Shown here: positions 12,566 through 24,910 of the stretch, in pieces
Layout of the letters: each line of letters starts with the position of its first letter
Numbering within the stretch: position 1 is the stretch's first letter
Made by a program: the position numbers and the translations under genes
Notes under the pieces: model-generated
The model's database searches: none
Seen by the model: only the letters and a program-made list of their open reading frames with translations
What the model was told of the DNA's origin: nothing
NCBI GenBank assembly: GCA_027604705.1
Contig: JADHYV010000002.1
Coordinates: forward strand, 1 to 64,000
Direction: 5' to 3'
Source: Allomyces arbusculus
Lineage: Eukaryota; Blastocladiomycota; Blastocladiomycetes; Blastocladiales; Blastocladiaceae
Length of the DNA stretch: 64,000 nucleotides

Positions 12566-14833
12566 ATGGCGCCGTTCCCGTACCCGTCGGGCACCGCCGA
12601 CGCGGCGACTTCCTCGCCCTCCATCATGATCGCCGCCGCCAACGCACCCACGTCCGCGGCCACTCCTGTCCTCCCGCTGGCTCTCGGCCTCGCCGCCGCG
12701 GCTGCCGTCGTCCTGCTCGGTGTCGGTCTGTGCCTGTTCAAGCGCAAGCGCGCACCCACTCGCGCGCCGGCCCCGCTCGCCATGCCCGACCTGGCCGTGC
12801 GCCAGCCCGTCGCGGCCACCATGGCCGCTGCTCGCTCCACGAGCGCCGGCGCGGGTAATGCCGGCGACATGCGGACAGCGCCCGGCAGAGGCGATCTCGG
12901 CGACATGGACTCAACGCCCCTGCGCGCCTTCACGCTGGGATCCAAGACGGCCATTCCGACCACGACTACGACCACCAACCCGACCATGGCCAACCCGACC
13001 ACGACCACGACCACGACCGCTGGTGCGCTGCCGCACGCCACCGTGCCCCCCGCAGATCACGGCGCCACCCGACCAACCGACCAGTCCGGTGCCAAGCCGC
13101 CCTTGGCGCGCGTGCCCTCCACTTCCTCGTCGTCCTCGTCGTCGTCGGCGTCCGACGGCGGCGCCATGCCCGACTCGGATACGCCGCCGTTCACCCCGCC
13201 AGGTGACCCGGCTCACGACCACCATCGCGATCACGATGGTGCCAAGCACCCTGACCTTGCGCCGCCCATGATTTCCAAGGTCATTCACCCGATCGCGCCC
13301 GCCGTGGCCACGGCCGCACCTGTGCGAGTTGTCGAGACTGACGACGTGCTCTCCCCCGCTACGCTCGTCGCTGAGAGCATTGACGCTGACTTGACCAAGC
13401 AAGCCGACCGCAGCACGTCGCCCGTCGAGCCGACGCAAAAGGCCGAGGAAGAGCGTGTCTTGCTGCCCAAGGCACCTGCCGTTGCGCCGCTCAAGCGATC
13501 TGATCCACCCGTTCTCGCTGCGCCTGCACCAGTCTCCGTTCCGTCGCCGGTCGTGGCGCCTGCACCGATTCCGGCACCGACCGCGACGCCGGCGCTCCAC
13601 AAGCCGCCGTCGCGTGAGTCGTTCTCGTTCCGGCCTCGCAGCCTTGGTCCGCTTCATGCCACCAAACTTACCGGATCCACGCCCGTCGTTGCTCCTGCCG
13701 CCATCGCTGATCCTCCTGCCCCTCCTGCCTCTGTCACTCCCACTCCCGCTCCTGCTCCCACTCCCGTGCCTGCCTCCTCCCCCGCACCTATTCCCGCCGC
13801 TGTTCTCACCACAGCGACCCCGGCCCCGGCCCCGGCACGCGACGCCTCCCCGAGCCCAGCGCCAGCTGCCGTCGTGCGGTCCAACAGCCAGTCGCGTGCG
13901 TCCGTGTCGCGCACGAGCGTGAGCGCCGCACAACCCACCGTCGCCACGTCGTCGCGCGCGCGGCTCGGCAGTGTCGATTCGGTTGGGTCGGCCGCGTCGA
14001 TGCACTTGTTGCCGTCGGCCGCGCCGAAACTCGATTTGCCGGACCTTGGCGACTTGGCCGACGCGTTTAACAGTTTCCTGTTCATTCCGTCGAACGATAA
14101 CGATCCGTTTGGGTCGCTCGGGCTGAGCAGCGTCCCGGTGCCGTCGTCCACGTCGATTCCGGCAAGTCCGCCCAAGCCGGTTGCCGCGGCGACAACGAAG
14201 GCGGCGGCGAAACCGGTGCCGAAGCTCGCAAAACCCATGACGGCGGCGGTCTCGGAGAGCAGTGAAGGACTGCTTGGTCCGGGTTCGGTGTTTGCGATGC
14301 CGCTCTACATGCCGTCGCCGCGCCCGCTGCTACGCGCGGCCGTTGCCAACTCGCAGGCGGCCACGTCGAGCGCCGCCGATCTCAGCAAGCCCAAACTTGA
14401 CACGCCGGCACCGCTCACGACCCCGTCGGTGATGCCCTTGACGGCGAGTACGCTCGCAGCCCTCAGCAACCACGCGGCCGTTGCACAGCGGTCGAATACT
14501 GATCACGACTCGTTGGCTATGTCGCTCGTCGCGCCTGCCTCGGCTCGTCCTTCCACGGCACCGCGGCCGGCGACGGGTGGAGATGCCGCCGCGCCGGCAC
14601 TCACACGGCCGCGCACGTCTGGGAGTATTTCTAGTATGCGCCCGCTGCACCTCGATACGGATGGCGGCAAGGACGACTCGGATCTCGTGCTGATGCGGAT
14701 TCTGCAGGGAGATTCGGCGTCATCGATGCGCGCGCGCGCGGATAGTGGCGCGTCCACCGGCGCGCGGACGCCGTCATTGCGCCGGTCGACGTCGATGCGG
14801 TCGCGGTCGATGTCGGTTGCGCGCCAAGGTTAG
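12566..14833 (+). CDS. Single-pass membrane protein with long Ser/Pro-rich cytosolic tail
   Basis: One exon of 755 codons. Residues 1-33 are Ser/Thr/Ala-rich, residues 34-58 form the membrane helix (VLPLALGLAAAAAVVLL) and are followed by KRKR, so the tail is probably cytosolic. The tail is low complexity: Thr/Asn repeats near 130-155, poly-Ser near 185, then long Pro-Ala stretches. Two short islands look ordered: a segment around residues 490-520 (LPDLGDLADAFNSFLF) and a basic Arg-Ser end (SLRRSTSMRSRSMSV), a plausible phosphorylated segment. No enzyme domain is visible. The helix and its flank resemble those of the SH3 protein at 51590. Function is unknown; a cell-surface sensor or scaffold is a guess. 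Confidence 0.65.
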   Translation: MAPFPYPSGTADAATSSPSIMIAAANAPTSAATPVLPLALGLAAAAAVVLLGVGLCLFKRKRAPTRAPAPLAMPDLAVRQPVAATMAAARSTSAGAGNAGDMRTAPGRGDLGDMDSTPLRAFTLGSKTAIPTTTTTTNPTMANPTTTTTTTAGALPHATVPPADHGATRPTDQSGAKPPLARVPSTSSSSSSSSASDGGAMPDSDTPPFTPPGDPAHDHHRDHDGAKHPDLAPPMISKVIHPIAPAVATAAPVRVVETDDVLSPATLVAESIDADLTKQADRSTSPVEPTQKAEEERVLLPKAPAVAPLKRSDPPVLAAPAPVSVPSPVVAPAPIPAPTATPALHKPPSRESFSFRPRSLGPLHATKLTGSTPVVAPAAIADPPAPPASVTPTPAPAPTPVPASSPAPIPAAVLTTATPAPAPARDASPSPAPAAVVRSNSQSRASVSRTSVSAAQPTVATSSRARLGSVDSVGSAASMHLLPSAAPKLDLPDLGDLADAFNSFLFIPSNDNDPFGSLGLSSVPVPSSTSIPASPPKPVAAATTKAAAKPVPKLAKPMTAAVSESSEGLLGPGSVFAMPLYMPSPRPLLRAAVANSQAATSSAADLSKPKLDTPAPLTTPSVMPLTASTLAALSNHAAVAQRSNTDHDSLAMSLVAPASARPSTAPRPATGGDAAAPALTRPRTSGSISSMRPLHLDTDGGKDDSDLVLMRILQGDSASSMRARADSGASTGARTPSLRRSTSMRSRSMSVARQG

Positions 14834-15288
14834 TTGGTGCCCGATCGCGGTTTGATTCCTCCTGCTCTCTTTCTTGCATTGATCGCTCATCGTTTTGCGT
14901 TTGCGTTTGTTGAAACCATCGCCGGATGGTCCTCTGCTGTTGTTTCGTTGCTGCTGTGCCCCTCTACTTACTGTAGCCTTTCTTTCGCTTCCCCTTTTGT
15001 TGTCGTGTCTGTGTCCCTGTCACTTCTCGCTACCCCTTTTCCCTCCTCTCTCGTGTTTGTCTGTTGTGTCCTTGCACCCGGGAAAATTATACCGGTGTTC
15101 TTTCCCCATCTTCACCAGCCTTGTCGTCGTCACTTGCTGGCGCACCTTTCAACTATCTAGTCGATCGCCTGAGGGTAAACGCGCCAAGATTCCTCCATCT
15201 CTTCCCCCCCTTCCTCTGCAACACCCATCCCACCAGTCCCAACTCGATTAAGTCCACGTCCCAGTCCATCCACCCATCCATCTCTCCA
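14834..15288. other. Convergent intergenic region, pyrimidine-rich
   Basis: It lies between two gene ends. The plus strand is strongly T/C-rich from about 14860 to 15290, and the stretch holds the 3' flanks of both neighbours. No gene is supported. Confidence 0.5.
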
Positions 15289-17818
15289 TCACGGCGTCGG
15301 CGTCGTCGTCCCCGCACCACTCGCGGCCCCCACCGCCGCCGCCGTGCCCGTGCCCGTGCCCGTGCCCGCGGCCGCGGGCGCAAAACACACGTGCTTGGCC
15401 ACCAATTTATGCACAATCCAATCCATCCCGGCCAACGGCCCATTCTGCAACGCAAACGTCAATTCCGCCTGCGCCGTGGCCCCGGTGACGTCCCGCACAT
15501 CAATGCGGAACTTGATATCCCTTGTCGCACCACCGGGTGCCGACTCGGGGTTTGCGGGGACGACGGCCTTGCACTTGATCCCGCCACGCCGGCCGTCCTG
15601 CATGCGCACATCGAGTTGGTCGAGCGCGTGTCGCACGTGCGCCATGGCTTCGGCCGCAGAGAAAGGCGCGATCGCGACCACGGATTCCGGGCGGAAGTGG
15701 AACAGCGACGCGAACCAGGACCGCCGCGCGCCGGTGCTGCTGCTGCCGCTGGCGGGGGTCGTCGGCGCGGGGGACGGGGACGGCGGGGCGAGCACGGGGG
15801 GCGACAGCCGGCGCCGGTGGAACTTGGGCGTGCCGAGCGGCGCGGCCGTCGGATCCGGCCCAACGGCCGCGGGCGCTGTGAGTGGAGTCCCCATCCCCGA
15901 ACTTGACGCGCCGTTCTGGACAAAGTGGGACCCAGGCGCCGAGGCCGGCGCCGTGATCACGGCCGTCGGCTGGGGGATCGCAATAGACAGCGGCCGCGGC
16001 TTCACTTCCCCGCCGGGCCCGAGCAACGACGCCGCGCGCGCGCCGGACCCGGTGGGCACTGGTTTCCCGTTGCGGTCGAGCGTATCCCCGAGCGACTGCA
16101 CGCGGCCGCGGAATTCAAGCCGTGCAGTGCGTGTGGGGCCAAGCAAATTGCCTGACGACGAGCCCATGCGCGCAACGGACCCGCGCAATTCACCGGGCGT
16201 GCCGTTCAAGTTCATTTCCGACCGCCCCTTAAGCCGATCCATGTACATGGACGCGAGCGACTCGGCGCGGCGGCGTGGCGTGGAGGTGTCGGTCGGCTCG
16301 GCGGCGGTCTCGTCGAGCCGGTCCTGCGAGTCGGATTCCTCGTTCAGGTAGGTCTCAAGGTCTTCGACTTTGCGGTTCACGAGTAACTGGTAAAACACTT
16401 TTTCCGCCGCCTGGCCGTGCGCGAGGAGGACGGCGCGGAGGGCGTTATCGTCGGCCCACCCGAGATGCGAGAGCCACTGGAGCACGTCCGGGTCGAGCGC
16501 CGACGCGTCGGTGGCCACCGGATCGTGCGCGACGACTGCGCTGAGCGGGGGCTTGTCGAGGTCCTTGGGTTCCGGCACTTGCTTGAACCACGGGTGCCGC
16601 TTGATCTGGTCCATGGTCATGCGGTGTTCCGGATCGACCACGAGCATTTTCTGAATCAGGTCCTGCGCGGCGGGGGAAATGTGCGGCGGCATGTAGAATT
16701 TGCCAGCCTTGACTTTGCTCAAAAGGCGGCGGATGTTGTCGTCGTCGAAGGGCAGGTTGCCGGCGAGCAGGGCATACAGGATCACGCCGCATCTGTTATG
16801 GAGGAAAGCAAGGGAGAGGGGGGGGGGGGGGGTCAGCGTGATGTGGGGGGGGGGGGGGAGTGCAGGAGGCGAAGGGGACACGCACGACCAGATATCGCTC
16901 TTGGCGCCGTCGTACTTGACGCCCTTGATGATTTCGGGCGACGCGTAGTGCGGCGACCTGCGCACGGTGGACAGGATCGTCAGGAAAGAAAGCTATCGCC
17001 CCGCGTCGGTCAAGAACGGGTGCACGAACCCGCACGACGTTTCGAGCTGCTTGCCGATTTGCTGCAGACTGGCCATGCCAAAGTCGGCCACCTTGATCTT
17101 TCGCGTCGAGTCCAGGAGCAGGTTCTCTACAATCGCTTGCGAGTCAGATTCGGACGCACATGGTGTCGGGTGGAGGACGAAAAAGCAAACGGACCAGGCT
17201 TCAAGTCGCGATGGCTTCAGGGCGTAATCACGATACCGTCAACAAGCGGGTGAGTGTCGCGTCCTCGGCTCACTGAACCACAGCGGCACACGCGTACCAG
17301 ATCAGGTGCTGGTGGCAGTAATGCACACCGTAGATGATTTGCTGAAAGAACGAGCACGCCTCCTGCTCGTCGAGCCGGCCCTTCTTGACAAGGTAGTCGA
17401 AAAGCTCGCCGCCCTCAACGTGTTCGAGGACCAAGTACCTAACACATGTCCGCCGTCGGTCAACCAACCACGCCACGACTACCTGCACGAATTCCCAACG
17501 AACGTACAGCTCCTCGTCGGTCTCATAGACGTCGTACAGCTGCATCACGCTCGGGTGCTGCACGAGTTTCATAATCACAATCTCGCGCTCCATCTTCTTG
17601 GCCAGATTCTGCGCGTGCGCGGCACTCGCGCCGTGCCCGAGCATCGCTGTCTTCGGGATAATCTTGATGGCCACCTTTTGGCCGGTCCGGTAGTGCACGC
17701 CGAGCCGCACGCGGCCCGTCGACCCTTGACCCAGGACCTTGGACAGGATGTACGGGCCAATTCGGTTCGTGCCCGACGTCGGGCGCGGCGTCACGGTCGA
17801 CATGGCCGACGGCGCCAT
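15289..17818 (-). CDS. BRSK/SAD-type protein kinase of the AMPK-related family
   Basis: Six exons (17818-17508, 17438-17298, 17214-17195, 17126-17030, 16957-16886, 16792-15289) give 714 aa. Kinase motifs in order: [18 protein letters not shown] (catalytic Lys), [28 protein letters not shown] with an activation-loop Thr (LETSCG), and [18 protein letters not shown]-like segment follows ([13 protein letters not shown]), then a Ser/Pro linker, then a C-terminal domain ([28 protein letters not shown]) that matches the end of animal BRSK1/2. Fungal relatives are Gin4, Hsl1 and Cdr2, which act in septin and mitotic control. A 20-bp exon carries the catalytic loop. The fifth intron holds two long C runs (sense strand) and has no stop if retained. 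It might instead be called a Gin4-like kinase. Confidence 0.9.
16818..16858. repeat. Paired poly-G tracts (poly-C in sense) inside a kinase intron
   Basis: Two runs of about 14-15 G lie on the plus strand, separated by a dozen bases, wholly inside the last intron of the BRSK-like gene. In the transcript they are C runs upstream of the acceptor. Confidence 0.85.
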
Positions 17819-18750
17819 GGTTGCGGGTAACGTGGATGGGATAGACGAAAGTGGTTGGGTGGACGACCGTCGAGCGGTAGGCTACCTCCGAGAGCAGCGA
17901 GCGGAACGGGCCATAGAACGACGACGGCGACGGCAACAGGTCACGCTCGAAGGAGTCGCACACTTGGTGGAGAAGAACGAGGTCGATAAACCGTGTGTCC
18001 TCGCGCCGTGGTCGGTCGGGAAGAGGAACGTGCGGGCCGGCCCAAAATCTATCGATCTATGAGGCCCAGCGCGTGCACAATGTTGGCCGGTTGCGGGAGG
18101 ACACGTAGAGCGCGAATTGGGGGCCCAAGCGGCAGCAAGACGGTTGAAAGAGGGAGGGCGAGAGTAAAGGGGACGCGTCGAGGCAAGTCGGCCTGGAGCG
18201 CGCGCGCGTCGCGAACAGCAAGGAGGTCGTCGGCGCGAGGATGGCGACGAGGCGGGAGCGTAGGGGTCGGGCGGGCGCAATCGAGGCACTGCAGCGGTTC
18301 TCGTCGAAGGCAGAAAGTTAGAGCGCGGGGGAAGGGAGGATGGAGCGGCAAGGTTGGCGCGACGCGAACGGCAGCGACCACAGCGCAAGCAAGCAGCGTC
18401 GTTTTGCTTGATCGCAAATTGTCTCGCACAATTTGTTTGCACGTGAGCGCGTCGCCTGTCTCGCGGCCTGCTGCTTGCACTGCAGCTCTGCTCCCCTGAC
18501 TGCTGCTTTTCGCACGAGTCGCGCGCGGTCGTTCTCGCTCCAGATCGCCGCTTCCAGTCGCGTGCTGCAAAATCGTTTGCCAGCGGCAGTTCTTTTGTCG
18601 AGGTCGCAGCCGCCGCTGCTTATAGGAGCCATGTTGAGGCAGAGGTGCTGTGGATTGCACTTGACGTGCATCGTTCAAAGGCGCCGCGGGCCAGCCTGCA
18701 ATGCGCGACCATTCGCGACAAATCATTTATCAACGTTTCCATACCTTTCA
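17819..18750. promoter_or_regulatory. Upstream region of the kinase gene; 3' flank of PDE6D
   Basis: About 930 bp between two minus-strand genes. It must contain the kinase promoter and 5' leader. Open frames here have no recognisable content on either strand. Confidence 0.45.
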
Positions 18751-19747
<997 letters not shown>

Positions 19748-20035
19748 CCTGATCGGACTTGCAGCGGGTCGGGTGAAATGTGATGCTGGAAGTCAGCAAC
19801 TCTGGATTGACTTGCACTGCTTGAATTACTTGATGGATCAATTGTTGCAGTTGGAGAAGGTCAGAACATTGGCCAGGGTAGACGGTCGACGCGGTCACGT
19901 TTGGCCATGTCGGTCGTTTGCCAAACGACAACCGACCAGCGCCCGACCAGCGCCCGAGCCGCGCCACTGGAGCGGCGGCCGGCAAATGTGTTCTCTATCC
20001 AAGTCGTGATCCCCCGCGAACGCAACTTGCCGCAC
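19748..20035. promoter_or_regulatory. Divergent promoter between PDE6D and the 20036 gene
   Basis: Under 300 bp separate the PDE6D start (minus) from the next start (plus). No named motif is visible. Confidence 0.4.
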
Positions 20036-20652
20036 ATGATGCAGGCCGCTGACCCCACGCCCGACGCCGTCGGCCAATCCGATCCGGTCCCCAAGACCGA
20101 CTCAACCACGACTGCCGACGCGGGTCCACCTTCTCCCACCGACACGTCCGAGGGCGACTCGCTCGCTAACGACAGTGATACCCGGTCCACCCACACCATG
20201 ACGCCGCCGGGCCCGACACTGGAAACTATGGTCTCGCCACTCCTGCACAGCTTGTTCTCGCTCGTGCACGATGTGAACTTGTCACAGCGCGACCTCGAGG
20301 CTGACCTCGAGCGCATGGTCGCAGGCGCGATTCATTTTTCTGTCTTTGCAGCGAATTCGGGGATCCACGAAATTTACTCTCCCAAATAGAGGTCCAGGTA
20401 CTGCAATCGCTGCTCGACTCGGTCACCGGCCCCGTCCCTCCGACCACGACCATTTCTCCGGTCTCACCAACCACCGAGACTGGCCGGCGCAGCCCGGACC
20501 CGCCGCGGCCGCTCGAAGCCTACGTCTCCGCCATCGAGGCCAAGTACCGCGCGATCGCGGTGCACATGAACGACACCAAAGTGATTCTCGACCGCGTGCA
20601 AACCAAGCTCGGCAAGCTGCCGCGCCCTCCACTACCACCGCGCTCCTCATGA
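20036..20652 (+). CDS. Small predicted helical/coiled-coil protein, family not recognised
   Basis: Exons 20036-20317 and 20398-20652 (80 bp intron, phase 0) give 178 aa. The first 55 residues are Pro/Ser/Thr/Asp-rich and disordered. Two helical segments follow: LLHSLFSLVHDVNLSQRDLE running over the splice into a leucine-rich stretch, and a C-terminal helix (YVSAIEAKYRAIAVHMNDTK, then VILDRVQTKLGKL). Size and layout recall small BLOC-1/BORC-type coiled-coil subunits, but no motif settles this. The frame stays open upstream to 19901, so the start is uncertain; I chose the MM pair at 20036. Its stop lies 13 bp from that of the convergent gene. Confidence 0.5.
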
Positions 20653-20665
20653 ATACAAACGGTGT

Positions 20666-22350
20666 TCACGGAACCGCGTCTAATTGTCCTCCCTCTAGGA
20701 CCAATCCCAGTGCAAGCACCATCGCCCCACCTTCCCCCTCTCCCACTCCTTCCGCAGGCACCACCCCTACGACCTCCTGCACCCCAACGACCACTGGCGC
20801 CCTCCTTGGCCGGTCCGCGCGGTTCATCATCTCGACCAACGCTTCCCACGGTTTCAGGTCCTCGCCCGCGGCACTCGGCCACCCGCGCACGAAGCACGTG
20901 ACGCGGGCGTTGAGCGGCAGCTGCGCGATTGGGGACGGCGCGTCGGATCCGGTCGTGGGTGCTGGTGGGCCGTGCGTGTGCAGGTACCCGTGCAAAGTAC
21001 GCACGCCGCGGTCGACCTGCACCGAAGTCGCGCGCACGGTACAGGCGGGTGGGACAGCGTGCGATGTCGCGGCACGGTGGTGGGCGTGGTGCGCGCGCAC
21101 TTGGTGCTGCGTGTGTTTAGCGCGAAGAAGGGCCGCGAGGCGCGCGCCGTTCTGGGAGAGGCTGTGGAAGGGAAGCGGTCAGATTTGGTGCAGGGTTGAA
21201 ATTGATCGGCGACTTGAGCCACGTACGGCGGTCTGGGTACCAGTTTCGCTGCGGTCATCCGATTCGATGCTGCCGACGTGCGCATAAACGACGGCCTCGG
21301 CGGTGGTGACGGCGGCAATGGTGCCACATCAAAGTCGGTCTCAGTGCGGTTCAGGGAATCGGGTGGGTAAAGCGCATGGTGGTGATGCGGGGTTGTGGCC
21401 GCATCGAGCAGCAGCCGGTCGGCATGGGTTGCCCCCGGCGACGTCTGCGCGAATTGGCTAGCGTCCAAAATCTCCGACTCTTGCGATGCTGGAGGAGGAG
21501 ACGGGGATACGACACGCCGCGGCGTGTGCTGTTTCGGGGCATTCCGTGGCACGATCGGTCGCCACTGGGCCGGCGATGACCGTTGCGGTTGCGGTTGCGG
21601 TGGTCGATCGAATCCGGGCGACGACAAGGTCGCGGCAGCATTGATGGGGGAGGGCGCGCCCGAAAGGGGCGGACCGCGACCGTCTGGTCGTGGCGGGAGG
21701 GTTGGGATGTTGTGCGCGGCCCAAATCAAATGGTCGACGGCGTCCTGGTCGTCATCGTCGTCGTGGAAACGGTCGCCAACGTCGTGGTGATCCACGTAGA
21801 GGGTGTGCGGCAACGCAGGCATGCGGGTCGGCAGAAAACGTGGCCGGCGCTTCGAGCGCACACCGGGCGAGGGCGGGAAGTCGGTCGCCGAGACGGTGCG
21901 TGTCCTGCCTGGGGCAGCGGGCAAGCGCGCGGGCGACGGCGAGTCGAAGTCGAACGACCCGCCTGCGTCCTCGTCGTTGTCGTGCTCGTCGTCCTGGTTG
22001 GTATGCACAGGGCGGCTCCAGCCGGGTCGTGGTGGGGGAAGAGGCACCACTCGCGGGGGACCAAGGGGCCAGGCGCTGATACCGGGACCAGGGCTATCGT
22101 CGGTGACCGACGACGCCGGACTGGCATCGTTGACGTCGTCCGGGTCGAGGATCGGGTCGGACGCGAGCGAGTCATGCAGGTCCGGCAAGCTGGTGCGCGA
22201 CGCAATGGCGCGACGAGCTGGGGTCACGGCGGAAGGCAAGGTTGGGCGCGGCGTCGGGAGCTGCTGCGGGCTGCGGGCAGCAGCAGCTGCCGGGGACGGG
22301 GCCGTAGCGGAGGCATCTTGGCGTCGGTGCAGGCGGAAGGGCGCGGCCAT
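20666..22350 (-). CDS. Largely disordered protein with a compact C-terminal region, unrecognised
   Basis: Exons 22350-21227 and 21161-20666 (65 bp intron, GTACGT donor, CTTCCACAG acceptor) give 539 aa. The first 370 residues are Pro/Ser/Asp-rich with acidic runs (DDDDDQ) and short ordered islands (HTLYVDHHDVGDRFH, AVDHLIWAAHNIP). After the splice comes a better-conserved-looking part: SQNGARLAALLRAKH, GVRTLHGYLHTHGPP, NARVTCFVRGWPS, WEALVEMMNR. The splice is chosen because it links two frames into one plausible helix. I do not recognise the family. It is divergent from rabenosyn and almost touches the convergent neighbour. Confidence 0.5.
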
Positions 22351-22736
22351 GTGGGCGGCAGCGGGTTGGGCACGCGTGCTATGCGGGCGCGTAGCGCGGG
22401 TCGAGTGCGAGGGGTGCTGAGAGTCGGGGACAGCGCGTCATGGTCGAGGCGACGGCGACCTCGACGAGAGACGTGCTCAGCGGTCTCGGCGCAGGCGGCC
22501 GCCGCGATGGTTGCAGTTGGGCCGGCCAGGCGGAGCAGTGACTCGATGCCGGTGTGGCGCCAAGCGCGCGCGCATTCGACTTGGACGGGCGTGACCGCGG
22601 TCAGGCCGGCGCCTTGCCCGGTTCGCTTCACGCCAGTCGCGTCGCACACTGCCGGCACGCATCGCACTCGCCACCATCGTCTTGAGTGCAACCATCGCGC
22701 CGCGGCGCCGCGCTCCTCGATGCTGCAGCACGCACC
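22351..22736. promoter_or_regulatory. Divergent promoter between the 22350 gene and rabenosyn
   Basis: 386 bp between two start codons on opposite strands. It is GC-rich, without a visible TATA box. An open frame with a GTG at 22686 extends upstream of the rabenosyn ATG and is not needed. Confidence 0.45.
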
Positions 22737-24422
22737 ATGACGACGCGACCACCCGCAGCACGCGCGCCGCCCACCCTGCCGGCGCGGTCCAGCACCGTCG
22801 TCGCGCCCGCGCCCGCCCGGCCTGCGCTCAGCACCCCTCCACCGTCGTCGCGCGGCATCGGCACCAGCCCACCCTCCGCCTCTTCAACCACCAACAGCCA
22901 TGGCACGCCGCCGCAGCCCCACGCCGCCGGCCGCCGCACGAGCGCCGCGTCCATTTCGCTGACCAGCGACGCGCGCCGCAACTCGTGGTTCGGCGCCGTC
23001 AAGACCGAGCGGTCGATGACCGCCTCGTCGGCCTGGTCGGCAGGGTCCTCATCCACAGCGACTGGTGGCGTCGGCAGCGGCGCAACCGCCGATCGCCGCG
23101 CGCGCACCGCCACCGACAGCACCATTGCCAGCACCGTGACCGCCGCCGATGGTTCTGCAGCACCGAGCACCATGGACGCGCCCTACCCGTACCGCCGGCG
23201 CACCAAGCCGTTTCTGCGGCGCCGCAAGACGCATACGGAGCGGCTGCACCTCGAGACCAACCGGCTGCAGTCGCGGCTGCGCAAGCTGATCGAAGTGAAT
23301 GCGAACCCGTCGTTGACGGCCGCGCAGCTCAAGGCCGCCGAGCAGGAACTCGTTCGGTGGGAGCGCGACGAAGACGTCCTGAGCTGCTCCCAGTGCAGTA
23401 CCACGTTTTCGTTTCTCGTGCGCAAGCACCATTGCCGCTTGTGTGGACGCGTCGTGTGTGGGCGGTGCTCAAGTACGAGTGCGTTGGACGTCGAGTCGCT
23501 GCGCATGCGATTATGCAATGCCTGCCTCCATGTCCTGTCGGCCAGGAAACGGCTGCGCGGCGAGACGGTGCCCGTCGCGGAGCTCTACGAAGTGCGTCGG
23601 TTCCATGCATTTTCACGCACTGTCGAGATTGGGCGTCTGACTGATCCGGTCCAACAGGAAATCGCTAATATCAAGCGGCACGTCCATGACACGATACCCT
23701 TGCTTCGCGAAACAATAGAAGTCCTCGAAACGTATGTGTATCATCTTTCCCTCTTCGTCAACGGGCTTCTGCTTCAACGCTCGTGCTCACACCAGTCGGA
23801 TCACCCTCCCCAAGCTCCTCCGCTGCCGCGTCATCTGGCTTCATGGTCGACGACGAGGCTCGATCCAAGAAGATGCGCGCTCTGGCCACGACCTACAAAA
23901 AGGACCTCGAGGCCATGTTTGCTGAGCTGACGCAGTTGTGGTGCGGGTCGTCCTTCACGCGCTTGATCATTGCCCTCCCCCCGATCTGACCCATTCCCCG
24001 TCGAGTATAGTCAAGCCGTGTCGCGACTCCCCACATCCACGCCCATGGAAGCGCAACTCAACGGCAACCTGGTGCGCGGCACCTCCGACTACGTGCAGTC
24101 CCTGATGCCGGCACTCAATCGCGCCGCGACGGTTCTCGCCGCACACGCGCGCGGGCTCTCCACCGGACCACCCGCGCCATCCGCGCCCGCATCAGCGACA
24201 CCGAACGGCCCGTCGGCCAACGCCGCGGCGCGTGCGGCGCTCGAAATGCACCACGAGACACTGATCGCGCAGTACACGCAGCTCGCGTATTTTGTGCACG
24301 AGGCGACGCAGGCGCGGCGGCTCGACGACGTGCGTACGTTATCGGCCAACCAGGACGAGTTGGCGCAGGAGATTGTGAAAGTCGAGACGGAGTTGTATGG
24401 GCAGAGTACATTTCGCGCGTAG
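22737..24422 (+). CDS. VAC1: Rabenosyn-5 / Vac1-type FYVE protein
   Basis: Exons 22737-23731, 23815-23940 and 24011-24422 give 510 aa. After a Ser/Pro/Ala-rich N terminus comes a helical segment (ERLHLETNRLQSRLRKLIEV), then a FYVE zinc finger at about 212-270: the WxxD box is WERD, the basic box is RKHHCR, eight Cys ligands are present and RLCNAC closes it. FYVE domains bind phosphatidylinositol 3-phosphate on early endosomes. The C terminus (YTQLAYFVHEATQARRLDDV, followed by a coiled segment) matches the Rab-binding hairpin region of rabenosyn/Vac1, which links Rab5/Vps21 to Vps45 and syntaxin in endosomal fusion. The intron 1 acceptor at 23814 is the weakest boundary. Confidence 0.86.
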
Positions 24423-24910
24423 ACGAGGCCGGGCGGGGGGTTTTGTGTCTGGGATTTCTGGTGTCAAGGGCAGATTCCTGTCATGGTGTAACGTGCTCTT
24501 AGGCATAGCAAGCGGAGGTGGTGGTGGTGGTGGTGGGTGGTGCTTGCCACACAAGCCAGTGCTGTGACGGAAGCGTGTGAAATTAGCGTGCGCCGGACTA
24601 CGAGACGGGTGATTCTTGCTGAGGAAAGCGTGCAGCCGAAATCCATGAGACCCGACTTGCCACTCACGCGCCTCCCCAGCAACGACAACGACCATCGCCG
24701 ACCACAGTGCTGCACAGTGCTGACGACGACGACGAGGACGACAGTCAACCTGCACGACAACAGCACTACCAGCAACGCCCCGCAGTCGCTGCAGTAGAGC
24801 GCTCACCACCCTCACGACGAGAGCACGGCGCGGCTGGCCCGCGCCCTCGACATCCATTCTCTCTTGCACAATCGCACCCCATCGACTTTCGCACAATCAC
24901 CGCCACAACC
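24423..24910. promoter_or_regulatory. Intergenic region with a (GGT)n microsatellite
   Basis: It contains the rabenosyn 3' flank and the promoter of the LIM gene. A GGT repeat of about 27 bp lies at 24512-24540. No gene is supported. Confidence 0.5.

Noticed and set aside
12034-13041. 335-codon minus frame over the 12566 gene start
   Set aside because: Composition is Ala/Arg/Val/Gly-biased and it lies opposite the membrane helix; no domain.
22686-22736. Upstream extension of rabenosyn from a GTG codon
   Set aside because: There is no ATG; the first ATG at 22737 gives a normal N terminus.
21583-22740. 385-codon plus frame opposite the 22350 gene
   Set aside because: Arg/Gly/Val-rich shadow frame; the minus strand gives a spliceable protein with plausible segments, though that gene is itself only moderately supported.
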